From: Tetrahymena thermophila SB210
Lineage: Eukaryota > Ciliophora > Oligohymenophorea > Hymenostomatida > Tetrahymenidae
NCBI RefSeq assembly: GCF_000189635.1
Contig: NW_002476348.1
Location: 248,001 to 312,000, forward strand
Reading direction: 5' to 3'
Length of the DNA: 64,000 nt
Shown here: in pieces, positions 13,286 to 29,807 of the stretch
How the letters are laid out: the number at the start of each line of letters is the position of its first letter
How positions within the stretch are numbered: position 1 is the stretch's first letter
The notes under the pieces: generated by a model
What the model was told of the DNA's origin: nothing
The model's input: only the letters and a program-made list of their open reading frames with translations
The model's database searches: none
Translations under genes and position numbers: made by a program

Positions 13286-15611
13286 GTTGTATTATTTTTT
13301 AGTATTTTATTTATTTAATTTATTATAAGAATAAGAATATACTTTCTTGGCTATTCAATTTATAATAGAATTTATTTGTTCTCATTATTTTATTTTTAAA
13401 ATAATCCATATCTATTAGGATATTCTTAAAAATAATTAGTTTCATAAGTGTGTGTCTCTAAGAATTTATTAAGATAGAGTGTCTCTAACAATTTATTAAG
13501 ATTGAGTGTCTATAACAATTTATTAAGATTGAGTGTCTCCAACAACTGATGAAATTTAATTTAAATTAGCTTCATAAGAGTCTCTAATAATAAATAAATT
13601 AATTTTTATATCGTAAAAAATGAATAATTATTTGTTCTCTTTCATGAAATGTTAATCATTATAAATCTATCAGATTAATTGATTATATTGATTGATTAAA
13701 TAATCTCATGACTAATAGTATGTAAAGAAAATATTAATGTATACATTTTTATAATAAATATTGTTAATTTAGTAATTAAATAAAAAATCATATTACTTAC
13801 TTCATTTTACTTAAAATGATAAACACTAATCAAATTAGATTTAAAAGTCTCTCTAACAATTAATTAAATTAAAATAATTAGTTAAGTTTCTCTAACAATT
13901 TATTAAGATAGAATTGTATCCAAAAACTGATTAAATTTAATTTAAATTAGCTTTATAAGTGTTTCTAATAACAAATAAATTAATTTTTATATCCTAAAGA
14001 ATGAATAATTATTGATTCTCATTCATGGAATGTTAATTGAATTGGTTTTCAATATGAAAATAGTCTATAACTGTACTTTTTTTTTTGTTGAAAATAAGAT
14101 ATATTCAAAAACAAAAACTGAGGGCGTGATACTCTCAAGAGATTTTTCGAAAATCAATTTAAAATTTAATAGATTTCGAATTTTTTGTTTTTTTTGAATT
14201 TTTAGTATGTTTCTTATTATACAGCTGTATGATATAAAAATTAAATTTATTTTTAAAGTTCTTAAAAGGATATAATAAAAAATGGTTTTTAATAAAATTA
14301 AAAATATTTATTTCACAAAACAAACCTCTGCTCATTTGACTTTGCTATAATAAATTAATATTTTAACTCTAATAATTTTTTTTAGACTAAACCTCCAATT
14401 TAATAGATTTTAATTTTTATAAATTGTAATCAGATACTAAATGAAACATATAAAATATTTGTGTAATTTTTCAGTGAATCAAAATAACATTCGTTATGTT
14501 CTTTAAACAAAACATTAAATATTTTATATTTTTTCTACTTGTTTTAAATGTATTACTTGCACTGTTTATTTTTTATAACTTATAAAGAATGCAGAGGATT
14601 TATAAAAAATGTTTGTAGTTAGAAAATTTAAAAGATATATTTTAAAAATTTATTTTCAAAAATAGTTAGAAAATGACAAATTTTCAGTTAAAGAGAATCA
14701 ATATTTTATATTCTATCTAGTTGGAAAGGTAATTAAATTAAATTCATAATTAAACAGTGTTTTTAATAACAAATTAATCTATATTTTTTTAATTTACTAG
14801 AAATTAAATTTTGATTTTTGTAGTTAATGGTTAAATTTTGTCATCAATATGAAACTATTCTAATTGCTTATTTATTTATCTTTTATATATTTCATTTTAT
14901 TTTCCGATGAATATGGGAATACTTTAAAATATTTTAAGTTTTTGCTAATTTCGAAGTACTTATGATATTTGGGTTAAATTGTTATTACTAAAAGCCGCGC
15001 CTTTTACTTTAAATGAAATAGATTTCTTACCACTATTTTAGGTGAAAAGTGATTAATAAGAAATATAACCAAAGTAATCAATCTATTCCAAAAATAGATT
15101 TTTTCAAAATTCAAAAATCATAAAAATTACATTTGAAAATAATCATTTAGTTAGTGATATTTCTTTTCATCTCATTTTCATCATAGCCATAACTTTAAAT
15201 AAATATATTGAAATATTTTCACCACAATCATAAAAAAATATGATTATTTATACTGTAATTAATTCAAAAATTTAATTATTGAAGTCTAATTTAGATAAAT
15301 TCATAAATAAATAGTCTAAAAATTAAATCTTATAGATTAGACAAAGACAGATAAATTAATACTAAAATTTGAAATCCTAGTTTTTTATTTTTAGATTAAT
15401 TAATTTTTGAAATTCAATTTTTTATCTGATGAATAATTAAAAAATAGAAAATCAAAAAGTCAAATTTGTAAATTTATTTATTGAATTAAGTATCTTTCTT
15501 TATGTTTATTAGCCTGACTTCATTTTAAATTATCAGTTTTCTTTGATGAAAATATAAAATAATAAATAAATAACTAAAAAAACATAAAAAAAAAATTATT
15601 AGTACTAATAA
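13286..15611. other. Intergenic region upstream of protease 3, with minisatellite and duplicated flank
   Basis: 13440-13680 and 13840-14040 hold short direct repeats (separate entry). From about 14170 onward the sequence matches 3880-5276, the flank of protease 1, including TTCGAATTTT, the ATAATAAAAAATGGTT block and the conserved element at 15041-15060. No coding exon recognised. Confidence 0.55.
13440..14040. repeat. Minisatellite built on GTGTCTCTAACAATTTATTAAGAT, duplicated as two blocks
   Basis: The core GTGTCTCTAACAATTTATT occurs about four times in tandem at roughly 28-bp spacing between 13447 and 13545. Related cores recur at 13840-13930. The following 140 bp (CAACTGAT...AATTTAATTTAAATTAGCTT...TCATTCATGGAATGTTAAT-like) is present after both blocks, so the whole segment was duplicated about 400 bp apart. 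Confidence 0.7.
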
Positions 15612-16625
<1,014 letters not shown>

Positions 16626-18158
16626 TTAAACAAAAATTTACATTAAATATTTGAATTATATTAAACTTAAACTAAAGTCAAGTGTTTATAAGCTATATGT
16701 CATTTTATAGTATTCTTTAAGTTTTTTGATTAATGAATATAAAATATTATCAAATTCTTTTTTAAAGTATGATTGTTAATTACTATTGGTAAATAAAAAA
16801 GAGCTTATTAAAATTTTAAATGCTTGTATAAAATATAAGTTTAATATCTAAAAAATAATTATGTTTTGTATCTAATTTTGGAATGATTACTTGTTTGTGT
16901 ACTTAAAAAAAGTGTGTGTTTGAAAAAAATTTTATTGAATACCATAACTCCTCATATATCCTTTTTAAAGTTTTTAAAAAAGTTGCCAAACTCTTTTCCA
17001 GTATATGTAAAATATTAATTTATTTGATCAAATAATAATTTTTATAAATTTTAATCTTTTACAGTAAATCAATATAGCCTTAGCTATATTATTTAAATAG
17101 AACATAAAATATTTTATATTTTTTCTATTTGTTTTATCAAAATGTATTATCGCACTATTTATTTATATAACTTATAAAGAAAGTATTAAATTAATATAAA
17201 AAATGTTTGTAATTTGATTAAGTAAAGGATATATTTTTAAAAATTTATCATTAAAAATAGAAGAAAATGACAAATTTTCATTTAAAGAAAATCAATGTAT
17301 AAAATTATATTTAGTGAACAAAGCTAATTAAATTAAAGTCATTATCATACAAAATTTTTACTCCAAAATTAATCTATATTTTTTTAATATACTAGAAATT
17401 AGATTTTAATTTTCCTAGTTAATAGTTAAATTTTTGTCATGAATATGAAACTACTCCAATTATTTATTTAACTATAATATATTTCATTTTATTTTGAGAT
17501 TTTTTTGGGATTACTTCAAAATATTTTAAGTTTTTGCTACTTTCCAAGTACTTATGATATTTTAACAATTATTTTTATTATTTCAAAACTAATTCATGTT
17601 ATTTATAAAGGAAATAGATTTTTTTACCTTTATTTTAGGCGAAAAGTGATTAATAAGTAATATCACCAAAGTGATCAATCTATTCTAAATTTTGGTTCTT
17701 AAAAAAATTCAAAAATCATAAAAATTAAATTTAAAAGTAATGCTTAAGTTAGTGATGTTTCTTTTCATCAAATTTTCTAAATTGATATTTCTTTAAATAA
17801 ATATATTGTAATGTCATCACTGTAATCATTAAAAAACATGGCTAATTTTGCTGTAATTAAATTCAAAAAAATTAAATTATTCATGTTTAATAAAGGTACA
17901 TTCATATATATATATAAATAGCAAATAAAAATTAAATTTTATAGATTAGACAGAATTTTTGAAATTCAATTTTTTATTGTTTGAGTAATTAAAAAATAGA
18001 AAATCAAAAAGTTAAATTTGTAAATTCATTCAAGTAAGTATCTTTCTGTATGTTAATTTGCCTGAATTCACTTTAAATTACCAGTTTTCTTTGAATAAAT
18101 ATAAAATAATAAATAAATAACTAAAAAAAACATAAAAAAATATTATAAGTACTAAAAA
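16626..18158. other. Intergenic region between proteases 3 and 4 (duplicated 5' flank)
   Basis: No coding exon. From about 17000 the sequence is homologous to the other protease 5' flanks. The element is GGCGAAAAGTGATTAATAAG at 17638-17657, 502 bases before the start codon. The spacing between copies 3 and 4 is the shortest in the cluster. Confidence 0.55.
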
Positions 18159-19172
<1,014 letters not shown>

Positions 19173-20735
19173 TTAAATAAAAACTTAAATTAGATATTTT
19201 AATTATATTAAATTTATTCTAAAGTAAAGTGTTAAAAAACTATTTTTCATTTTAAAGTATTCTTTAAATTTTTTTGATTAATGACTAAAAAAAATTATTA
19301 AATTCTTTTTTAAAGTATGATAATGTTAACTATATTGGTATTTTTTAATTAAAAAATGGCTTATTAAAATTTTAAATGCATGTACAACATTTTTATTTCT
19401 ATTAAGTTAAATACTAAAAAATATAAAAATCACTGTGTTTTTATTTTAATTACATGTTTTTTAAACAATGCATAGTAATTAAATTTTTAAAAATGGAGTG
19501 AATACAAATCAAAATGATTAACTAAATCTATGACAAAGATGCCAATAAATACCAGAAGACTTACTAAGAATAACTTGGAGGTAGGGTTTACATACAGATG
19601 GATTCAAAAAAAACTAATTTGAAGAAAAATTTTTATTTATCCCAACTAAACCCTGAAAGAATTGTAGTTGCTTTAGTATATTCCTGATTCAATGAAAATG
19701 AGCATTTTTATAAATTTTAATTAGATACCAAGTATAATATATAATACATTTTTGCAATTATTAAGTAAATTAAATTAGCTTTCGCTACAGTATTAAAATA
19801 AAACATATAATATTTTATATTTTTTTAACTTGCTTTATCAAAATGTATTAATTGGACTATTTATTTATATAACTTATAAAGAATCTATTGGATTTGTAAA
19901 AAATATTTGTAATTAGATAAATTAAAGGATATATTTTGAAAATTTATTTTCAAAAATAGATAGAAAATTATCAATTTTGATTTAAGAAAATCAATTCATA
20001 AAATTCTATTTCGTGGACAAAGCTAATTAAAGTCATGATCAAACAGTGTTTTTACTCACTAATTAATTTTTTTTTTTTAATCTACTAGAAATTAAATTTT
20101 TATCCTGAATATGAAACAATTTGAATTACTTATTTATCTTTTATATATTTCATTTTATTTTGAGAATAATATGGGATCATTTTAAAATATTTTAAGTTTT
20201 TGCTACTTTTTAAGTGTTTATAATATTCTAAAAGCAACGCATCTTATTTATAAATGAAATAGATTTTTTTTACCATTAATTTAGGTGAAAATTGATTAAT
20301 AAGTAAAATCACCAAATTAATAATCTATTCCAAAAATAGGTTGTTATAAAAATTTAAAAATCATAAAACTTATAATTAAAAATAATGTTTTAGTTAGTGG
20401 TGTTTTTTTTAATCTAATTTTTATAATAGCCATAACTGTAAGTAACTTTGAGGCTTAATTTATGTATATTCATTTATAAATAGACAAAAATTAAGTTTTA
20501 TAGATCAGACATATAAATTAATACTCCTTAACTCTTACAAGAAAAATTACTAAAACTCGAATGCTTCGTTTATTTTTTAGACAATTAATTATTAATTAAA
20601 TTTTTACTGGCTTGAATAATAAAAAAATAGAATCTCAAAAAGTTAAATTTGCTAATTCATTCAAGTAAGTATCTTTCTGTAATTTAATTAATCTAACTTC
20701 ACTTTTAATTACAAGTTTTATTTCATGAAAATAAA
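19173..20735. other. Intergenic region upstream of the protease remnant
   Basis: From about 19700 to 20700 this is a degenerate copy of the protease 5' flank, including the conserved element with one change at 20284-20303. A G+C-richer patch at 19514-19687 differs from every other flank (separate entry). Confidence 0.5.
19514..19687 (+). pseudogene. Possible orphan coding fragment (57 residues)
   Basis: An ATG-to-TGA frame reading MINQIYDKDANKYQKTY..., with a QLGGRVYIQMDSKKTNL segment, has clearly less A+T bias than its surroundings and protein-like composition. It is absent from the flanks of the other protease copies. It could be a fragment of an unrelated gene or an unrecognised exon. I do not recognise it. 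Confidence 0.25.
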
Positions 20736-20960
20736 GATGTCTATATTGAAAAACTCCTAGCCTACAATAAGTGGTCAAGCTAAAATTTAAGATCCTTCTT
20801 GAGCGATAAAGAAAAGCTATTTAGACAATTAGTCTTCTTTGAGAACTTACAAAAGGTCAAAAATCATAATAGCCAAGACCACCACACTTACTCACTTGCT
20901 TTGAACTAATTTTCTGATATGACAGAAGAGGAGTTTGCAGAGAAAGTTCATATGAAATCT
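20736..20960 (+). pseudogene. Protease remnant, copy 5: prodomain only
   Basis: In frame it reads [19 protein letters not shown]... through [20 protein letters not shown], i.e. the I29 prodomain of the family. Two deletions made it. On the left the leader, start codon and signal peptide (about 110 bp) are missing, so CATGAAAATAA joins directly to the DVYIEK codons. On the right the linker and the entire peptidase domain are missing, and the sequence passes straight into the 3'-flank block that begins GGTCAAATACCTTTATAAAG (also at 26555). No start codon in frame. Not functional as a protease; a free prodomain-like inhibitor is conceivable but there is no signal sequence. Confidence 0.88.
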
Positions 20961-23237
20961 CTAAAGAAATTATTTATATGGTCAAATACCTTTATAAAGT
21001 CTAGCGATACAGCTTCACTATTTTTTAGAAAGGATTTATTTATAAATAATACTTTTTTATAATAAAATTTTTATAATCGAATATGATTTATAATCATATT
21101 AATTTCAAATTAATCAAAATATCTTGTTTTTCAATGAACATTTTTACCAATTATAAAATTCATTTTACAAGCTACGAGATATGCCTAAAATTTAAATAAT
21201 GGGGTACAATTTTCTATTTACTAATTTAAGACAAAAATAAAATGTGTTATTTATAGATGTTTTAAAAATAAGAGTCAGCCCACTTTTATTTGTTCAATTA
21301 TGCATTAAAATATACTTAATCTGAAAGTAAATAAGACGTGAAATATCTAATTAAAAATAAATGTAAAAATATTTAATATTTAACCATAAATCAACAAAGA
21401 TAAAATTAATCAATAAATTATGTTTGGATATACTTATATAGAAAAAATCAGAAATAAAAGTATGGTTAATTAATCATCTTTTATTTTAGATAAATAATAT
21501 CCATTTAAATATGTTTAACTTAAATAAAATAAATAAGTGGTTAATATTTGTTTTTTGGTATTTTAAAATCAGTAATGTTTGATGTTTGTTTGAAAGAAAT
21601 GATTAAGACTTTCTCTGCTCACATAACATTTTTTTGATTCATATCTTTGTTACAGTTAATGAAAATAACATATCCATGAATCAAAATAGTCTTATTCTAC
21701 TTTTCATTAATTTGCAAAGTAGCTATTCCTTGACAAAAATAGTTTAAAAAATAATTTAATTTTTCAAAAAACGGTTAAATCAAACAATTTATAAATAACT
21801 AAAATAATTATATAATCATTTTAAAATATAATTAAAATCTTAGTTTCAACAAAAAGTAAATATTTTTTGATTGTTTTATTTGATGGATGAAAAAATATAT
21901 ATATGAATTTAGCTTTACAAGTTTTGATTTTTAATCCATTTAAATTAAATCATCAAATCCAACTTATTTGAGAATATTATAGAATGAACATTTTTATAAA
22001 TTGTAATAAGTTGATAAGCTTGATATATAATATATATGTGTAATTATTTAGTAAATTAAAATAACCTTCACAATAATCTTTAAATAAAATATAAAATATT
22101 TTATATCTTATCACTTGTTCAATATAAAAAAGTGTTACACTATTTATATAACTAATAAAGAATCTTTAGGAAATTAAAAAAAGTTTTTGTAATTAGATAA
22201 AGTAAAAGATATATACTTAAAATTTATGATCAAAAATAGATTAAAAATGACTAATTTTTGTTTGATTAAATTTAATCAATAAAATTCTATTTAGTGGAAG
22301 AAGTTATTTAAATTAAAATCATGATCAAAAATAATATTTTTACTTACAAATAAACCTGTATTTTTTTAAATGATTAGAAATCAAATTTTGATTTTTCTAG
22401 TTAATTATTAAATTTTTATCCTGAATATCAAAATGTTTCATTATTTATTTTTAAAAACTTTTTTTCATTTTATTATGAGATTTCTAAAAGATTATATTAA
22501 AACATTTTAAGTTTTTGCTACTTTCAAGTACTTATGATACTCAAGCTATTACTATAAATAAAAAAACACATCTTATTTTTAAATGAAATAGATTTTTTAC
22601 CATTAATTTAATTAATTTAGGTGAAAAGTGATTAATAAGCAATTTTAACTAAGTAATTAATCTATTCCCAAAATAGATTATTATAAAAAATTCAAAAATC
22701 ATAAAACTTACACTTAAAATAGTGTTTTAGTTAATGGTGTTTATTTTGATCTAATTTCCATAAATACCATATATTTTAAATAAATATTATGCCACATTTT
22801 AACCACAATCATAATAAAAATATGATTATTTTTACCATTATTAGATTTAAAGAATTAACTTTTGAGGTTTAGAGTTACAAAAGTAAATTTAGATACTTTC
22901 GTAAATAAATTGACAAAAAGTTATGTCGTATAGATCAGATAGATATATAGATAGATAAATAGATAAATAAATACTCCTTAAGCCTTTCTAGAAAATTATT
23001 AGAGCTTGAATGTTTCATTTATTATTTGTTAGATCAATTAATTTTTGAAATTCAATTTTTTACTGGTTTGATTAATCAAAACATAAAATCTATAAATAAA
23101 TTGATTCAAGCAAGTATCTATCTTTCTGTATGTAAATTAACCTGAATTCACTTTAAATACCAGTTTTTTTTTATGAAAATAATAAATAATACATAATTAA
23201 CTAAAACAACATAAAAAAAAATTATTCTTACTAAAAA
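20961..23237. other. Duplicated 3' flank of the remnant and 5' flank of protease 6
   Basis: 20975-21985 is strongly similar to 26550-27590 (AAGAGTCAGCCCACTTTTAT, GAAGAAATGATT..TTCTCTGCTCACAT and other shared blocks) and partly to 7100-7740. 21985-23237 is the 5' flank of protease 6, with the conserved element at 22620-22639, and is closest to the flank of protease 8. A short GATA-type microsatellite (AGATAGATATATAGATAGAT) lies near 22937. No coding exon. Confidence 0.55.
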
Positions 23238-24236
<999 letters not shown>

Positions 24237-25250
24237 TTAAACAAAAATTTACATTAAATATTTGAATTATATTAATAATAAACTAAGATACAGTATTTAT
24301 ATGTATTTTTCATTTTACAATATTCTTAAAGTTTTATAGATTAATTAAAGTAAAATATTATTAGTTGATAAAATATTAATTTTTTTGATGCTTTTTTTAG
24401 TTATAATAAACAGTTTAATTGCTTTTTGAATTTTTAAATAAAGAATATTTTTTTAAAATTTATATATTAGTATGGATTTTTAAATATTGTTTATTAAACA
24501 TTTAAAGTAAATATTAAAAGAAAATAATATTTATTAGGTATTCATAAGTGTAAATGATATTATGAAATATAGTTAAATGCCTTTAAAGTCTAGTGACATT
24601 TATTAAAAGTAAACGATAGGGGGAGTGACATAAAGAGAAATATATTCAAAAATGAATGAAAGTGAGTATATGCATCCCCGCCAAACTATATATTTTATTA
24701 TAAAGCTTTATTTTATTTTGAAATCAAAATATTTAGAGGGGGATTTCTTATTGGTGGAATTTAAATAGCTACAATTTTCAGGGTGATAAAAATGAAATTC
24801 TCTTATTGATTTAAGTTTTGCAATTAAATTTGTTAAGCTTGTTAATCTTTGCTTTGTTCATTAGTTTAAGCTTGTTATTAAGGCTCTGATTGATTTAAGT
24901 TTTACAATTAAATTTGTTAAGCTTATTAATATTTGCTTTATTCATTTGTTTAAACTTGCTATTAAGGCTTTAATTATTATTAAAATTCCTATTAATTTAA
25001 ATTTTAAACTTATAGATCCTTTTTCCCATTTAAATAAAGCTAAAATGACTCTTCTTATTAATTATTTTTACTGGCTTGAATAATAAAAAAATAGAATATC
25101 TAAAAGTCAAATTTGTCATCATTAAAGTAAGTTTCTTTCTGTATTTTAATTAACCTACTTCACTTTAAATTATTATTTTTCTTTCATGAAAATAATAAAT
25201 AATAAATAATTAACTAAAAATACATATAAAAAAATTATTCTTATTAAAAA
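24237..25250. other. Intergenic region with an unusual inserted segment
   Basis: 24560-25060 is not found in other intergenic spacers. It contains G-runs (GATAGGGGGAGTGAC near 24616, GAGGGGGATTTC near 24736), the string GCATCCCCGCCAAAC near 24671, and an ~80-bp direct repeat at 24809-24970. The protease 5' flank normally expected here is missing except for the last ~180 bp. No coding exon recognised. Confidence 0.5.
24809..24970. repeat. About 80-bp tandem duplication
   Basis: TGATTTAAGTTTTGCAATTA begins a segment at 24809 that is repeated from 24890 with about ten substitutions; both copies contain AAATTTGTTAAGCTT and end in TATTAAGGCT. Confidence 0.8.
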
Positions 25251-26252
25251 TTAATTCTAAGTTGAGTATTGCTTTGCTTATGCCTCTTTATTTAGCTTAA
25301 GATGTCTCTATTGAAAAACTCCTATCTTACAATGAGTGGTCAAGCTAAAATTTAAGAACCTTCTTGAGCGATGAAGAAAAGCTATTTAGACTATTAGTCT
25401 TCTTTGAGAACTTACAAAAGGTCAAAAAATCGTAATAGCCAAGACCATCACACTTACTCACTTGCTTTAAACTAATTTTCTGATATGACTGAAGAGGAGT
25501 TTGCTGAAGTTCTTAAGAAATCTCATGTTGTTGATCTTCAAATTTAATAAGCTAACAGTAATAACTCAACATCTTCTACTACTGGAGGATCCACTTCATC
25601 TAATTCTACAAGCAACAATGCAACAGTTACAGTATACTGGAGAATTAAAGGTGCTGTAACTTCTGTTAAAAACTAAGGTACATGTGGCTCTTGCTGGGCA
25701 TTCTTTGCAGCTGGTTTAATGGAATCTTTTAATTTGATTAAGAATAAAAATTTAACAGATTTTTCTGAATAGTAACTTGTTGATTGTGTCAACTCTGCAA
25801 ATGGTTACGGTTCTAAAGGATGTAATGGAGGATGGCCTGCAGGATGCTTGGATTATTCCTCAAATTTTGGTATCACAACCTTAAAAAGCTATCCTTATGT
25901 TGATGTTTAAAAGAAGTGTAATATTACTGGAACTAACAAAGGTTTTAAGCCTAAATTTTGGAAGCAAATTCCTAATACTTCTAAGGACTTATAAAATGCT
26001 TTAAATTTCTCACCAGTTTCTGTTATTGTTGATGCTTCTTCTTGGTCTCAATATAGATTTGGTGTCTAAAATGGTTGCAACTAAATCAATATTTAACTTA
26101 ATCATGCTGTGGTAGCTGTTGGTTACGATTCCGCTGGTAACTAGATTTTTAAAAACTCTTGGAGTACTGTTTAGGGTGAGCAAGGTTATATTAGACTTGC
26201 TCCTAATAATATTTGTGGTATTTTAAGCTATAATTACTAAATTACAGCTTGA
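25251..26252 (+). pseudogene. Decayed papain-family protease, copy 7
   Basis: Full-length homology to the active copies, but the start codon is changed to TTA, about ten bases of the signal-peptide region are deleted, and one extra base in the prodomain (near 25425, before the AATAGCCAAGACC string) shifts the frame. The mature region still shows [15 protein letters not shown] and KNSW, but strongly conserved residues are altered: the VDW at the mature N-terminus is VYW, the W of GNWIVKNSW is Gln, and WGTGWG is WSTVQG. Most of its promoter block is also missing. It looks like a copy drifting after losing its promoter. Confidence 0.85.
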
Positions 26253-28808
26253 TTAAACAAAAATTTTTACATTAAATATTTGGATTATATTAAAAATAAG
26301 CTAATATAAAGTATTTATAAGCTAAATTAATTATTTTACAATATTCTTAAAGTTTTTTTGATTAATGAAAATAAAATATTTTAAATTGACAAAATATAAA
26401 TAATTTTAATTCTTTTCAAGTTTTAATACTATTAATTGCTAAAATTTAAATTTAAATATGGACTTTTAAATATTTTATATCAAACATTAAAAGGAATTAT
26501 TTACAGAAAATATTATATTAAGTATTAAAAAATGTTAATGTTATTTTTAAATATGGTCAAATACCTTTATAAAATCTAGCGATATAGCTTTACTATTTTT
26601 TGGAATTATCTATAAATAATACTTTTCAATTATTAAAATTTTTATAATGGATTTGATTTATAATCATATTAATTTAAATCAATCAAAATATTTTGTTTTT
26701 CAAAGAATATTTTGCTTCCCAATTATGAAATTCATTTTACAAGCTACAAGATATACTTACAATTTAAATAGTGGGGTAGAATTTTCTATTTACTAATTTA
26801 AGGTAAAAATAAATTGTGAAATAAATTAGTATTGAACTTTATTTATGGATGTTTTAGAAATAAGAGTCAGCCCACTTTTATTTGTGCAATTAATTATGTA
26901 TTGTAATATATTTAATCTGAAAGTAAATAAGAGGTGAAATATCTAATTAAAAATAAATGTAAAAATATTAAATATTTAACCATTAATCAACAAAAATAAA
27001 ATTAATCAATAAATTATGTTTGGATATACTGATATAGAAAAAATCCGAAATAAAAGCATGGTTAATTAATCATCTTTTATATTAGATAAATAATATCCAT
27101 TTAAATATGTTTAACTTAAATAAAATAAATAAGTGGTAAATATTTGTTTTTTTGTATTTTAAAATGAGTAATGTTTGATGTTTGTTTGTTTGTTTGTTTG
27201 TTTGAAATAAATAGTTAAGACCTTCTCTGCTCACATAATATCTTTTTGATTCATATCTTTGTTACAGTTAATGAAAATAACATATTTATGAATTAAAATA
27301 GTCTTACTCTAATTTTCATTAATTTGCAAAGTAACTATTCCTTACGTACAAAAATAGTTTAAAAAATAACTTGATTTTTCAAAGGATGGTTTAAGCAAAC
27401 TTTATAAGTAACTAAAATAATTTTATAATCGCTATAAAATAAAATAAAATATTTTTTGATTTCTTTATTTGGTGAGTGAAAAAATATATATATGAATTTA
27501 GCTATACAAGTTTTGATTTTTTAATCCATTTAAATTAAATCATCAAATCCAACTTATTTGATTATATAATAGAATGAACAATTTTATAAATTTTAATAAG
27601 ATGATAAGCCTAATATATAATATATTTGTGTAATTATTTAGTAAATTAAAATAACCTTCACAATAATCTTTAAATAATATATTTTATATCTTTCCACTTG
27701 TTCAATATCAAAAAGTGTTACACAATTTATATAACTAAAAAAGAATCTTTAGGAAATTAAAAAAAATGTTTGTAATTAGATAATGTAAAAGATATATTCT
27801 TAAAATTTATGATCAAAAATAGATTAAAAATGACCAATTTTAGTTTGATGAAATTTAATGAATAAAATTCTATTTAGTGGAAGAAGTTATTTAAATTAAA
27901 ATCATGATCAAAAACAATGTTTTTACTTACAAATAAATCTTTATTTTTTTAAATTATTAGAAATTAAATTTTGATTCTTCTAGTTAATTATTAAATTTTT
28001 ATCGTGAATATAAAAATGTTTCATTAAAATTTATCTACTTTTATGTACTATATTTCATTTTATTTTGAAACTTCTAAAGGATTATTTTAAAATATTTTAA
28101 GTTGCTACTTTCAAGTACTAATGATACTCAGGCTATTATTATTATTAAAAACACATCTTATTTTTAAATGATATAGATCTTTACCATTAATTTAATTAAT
28201 TTAGGTGAAATGTGATGAATAAGTGATTTTAAAAAGTAATTAATCTGTTCTCAAAATAGATTATTATAAAAAATTCAAAATCATAAAACTTACACTTAAT
28301 AATAATGTTTTAGTTAGTGGTGTTTCTTTTGATCTAATTTCCATAAATACCATATATTGAAATAAATATTATGCCACATTTTAACCACAATCATAATAAA
28401 AATATGATTATTTTTACCATAATTAAATTCAAAGAATCTTAGCTTTTGAGATTTAGAGCTTCAAAGTTAATATAGATACTTTTGTAAATAAATATCCAAA
28501 AGTTATGTCGTATAGATCAGGATAGATAGATAAATAGATAAATAAATACTCATTAAGTCTTTTTAGAAAATTATTAGAATTTGAATGCTTCATTTATTGT
28601 TTGTTAGATCAATTAATATTTGAAATTCAAATTTCTACTGGTTTGATTAATAAAAACATAAAATCTCGAAATAAATTGATTCAGGTAGGTATCTTTCTGT
28701 ATGTTAATTAGCCTGACTTCACTTTAAATTACGAGTTCTCTTTCATGAGAATAATAAATAATAAATAATTAACTAAAAAAACATAAAAAAAAATTATTCT
28801 TACTAAAA
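26253..28808. other. Duplicated 3' flank of copy 7 and 5' flank of protease 8
   Basis: 26550-27590 matches 20975-21985. 27570-28808 matches 21985-23237 and the other 5' flanks. A (TTTG)n stretch, GTTTGTTTGTTTGTTTG, lies near 27182. The conserved upstream element, with two changes, is at 28204-28223. No coding exon. Confidence 0.55.
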
Positions 28809-29807
28809 ATGAATTCTAAGTTCATCCTTTTGAGTATTGCTTTGCTTATGCCTATTTATTTAGCTTAAAATGTTTCTATTGAAAAACTACTTGCTTACAA
28901 TAAGTGGTCAAGCTAAAATTTAAGAACCTTCTTGAGTGAAGAAGAAAAGCTATTTAGACAATTAGTTTTCTTTGAGAACTTACAAAAGGTCAAAGATCAC
29001 AATAGCCAAGACCATCACACTTACTCTCTTGATATAAACTAATTTTCTGATATGACTGAAGAGGAGTTTGCCGAGAAAGTTCTTATGAAATCTCATGTAG
29101 TTGATCTTCACATTTAATAAGCTACCAGTAACAATTCAACTTCCACTGCTTCATCTAATTCTGCAAGCAATAATGCAATAATTACAGTAGACTGGAGAAC
29201 TAAAGGTGCTTTGACTGCAGTTAAAAACTAAGGATAATGTGGTTCTTGCTGGACATTCTCTGCTGCTGCTTTAATGGAATCTTTTAATTTCATTAAGAAT
29301 AAAAATTTAACAGATTTTTCTGAATAGTAACTTGTTGATTGTGTCAACTCTGCAAATGGTTACAGTTCTAATGGATGTAATGGAGGATGGCCTGAATCAT
29401 GCTTAGATTATTCTTCTAAATTCGGTATCACTACCTTAAAAAGCTATCCTTATGTTGGTGTTTAAAAGAAATGTAATATTACTGGAACTAACAATGGTTT
29501 TAAGCCTAAATCTTGGAAGCAAATTCCTAATACTTCTAAGGATTTATAAAATGCTTTAAATTTCTCACCAGTTTCTGTTATTGTTGATGCTTCTACTTGG
29601 TCTCACTATAGCTCTGGTGTCTACAATGGTTGCAACTAAACCAATATTTAACTTAATCATGCTGTCGTAGCTGTTGGTTATGATTCTCTTGGTAACTGGA
29701 TTGTTAGAAACTCTTGGAGTACTGCTTGGGGTGAGCAAGGTTATATTAGACTTGCTCCTAATAATACTTGTGGTATTTTAAGCTATAATTACTAAATTAC
29801 AGCTTGA
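28809..29807 (+). CDS. Papain-family cysteine protease, copy 8
   Basis: A single exon of 332 residues, TGA at 29805-29807. Signal peptide, I29 prodomain, short linker, then [18 protein letters not shown] with catalytic Cys about residue 147, His in LNHAVVAVG and Asn in RNSWS. It is unusual in having SWSTAWG where the other copies have SWGT.WG, and AAALMES instead of AAGLMES. The altered glycine lies next to the active-site asparagine, so activity may be reduced; all catalytic residues remain. It is the last member of the cluster. Confidence 0.9.
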
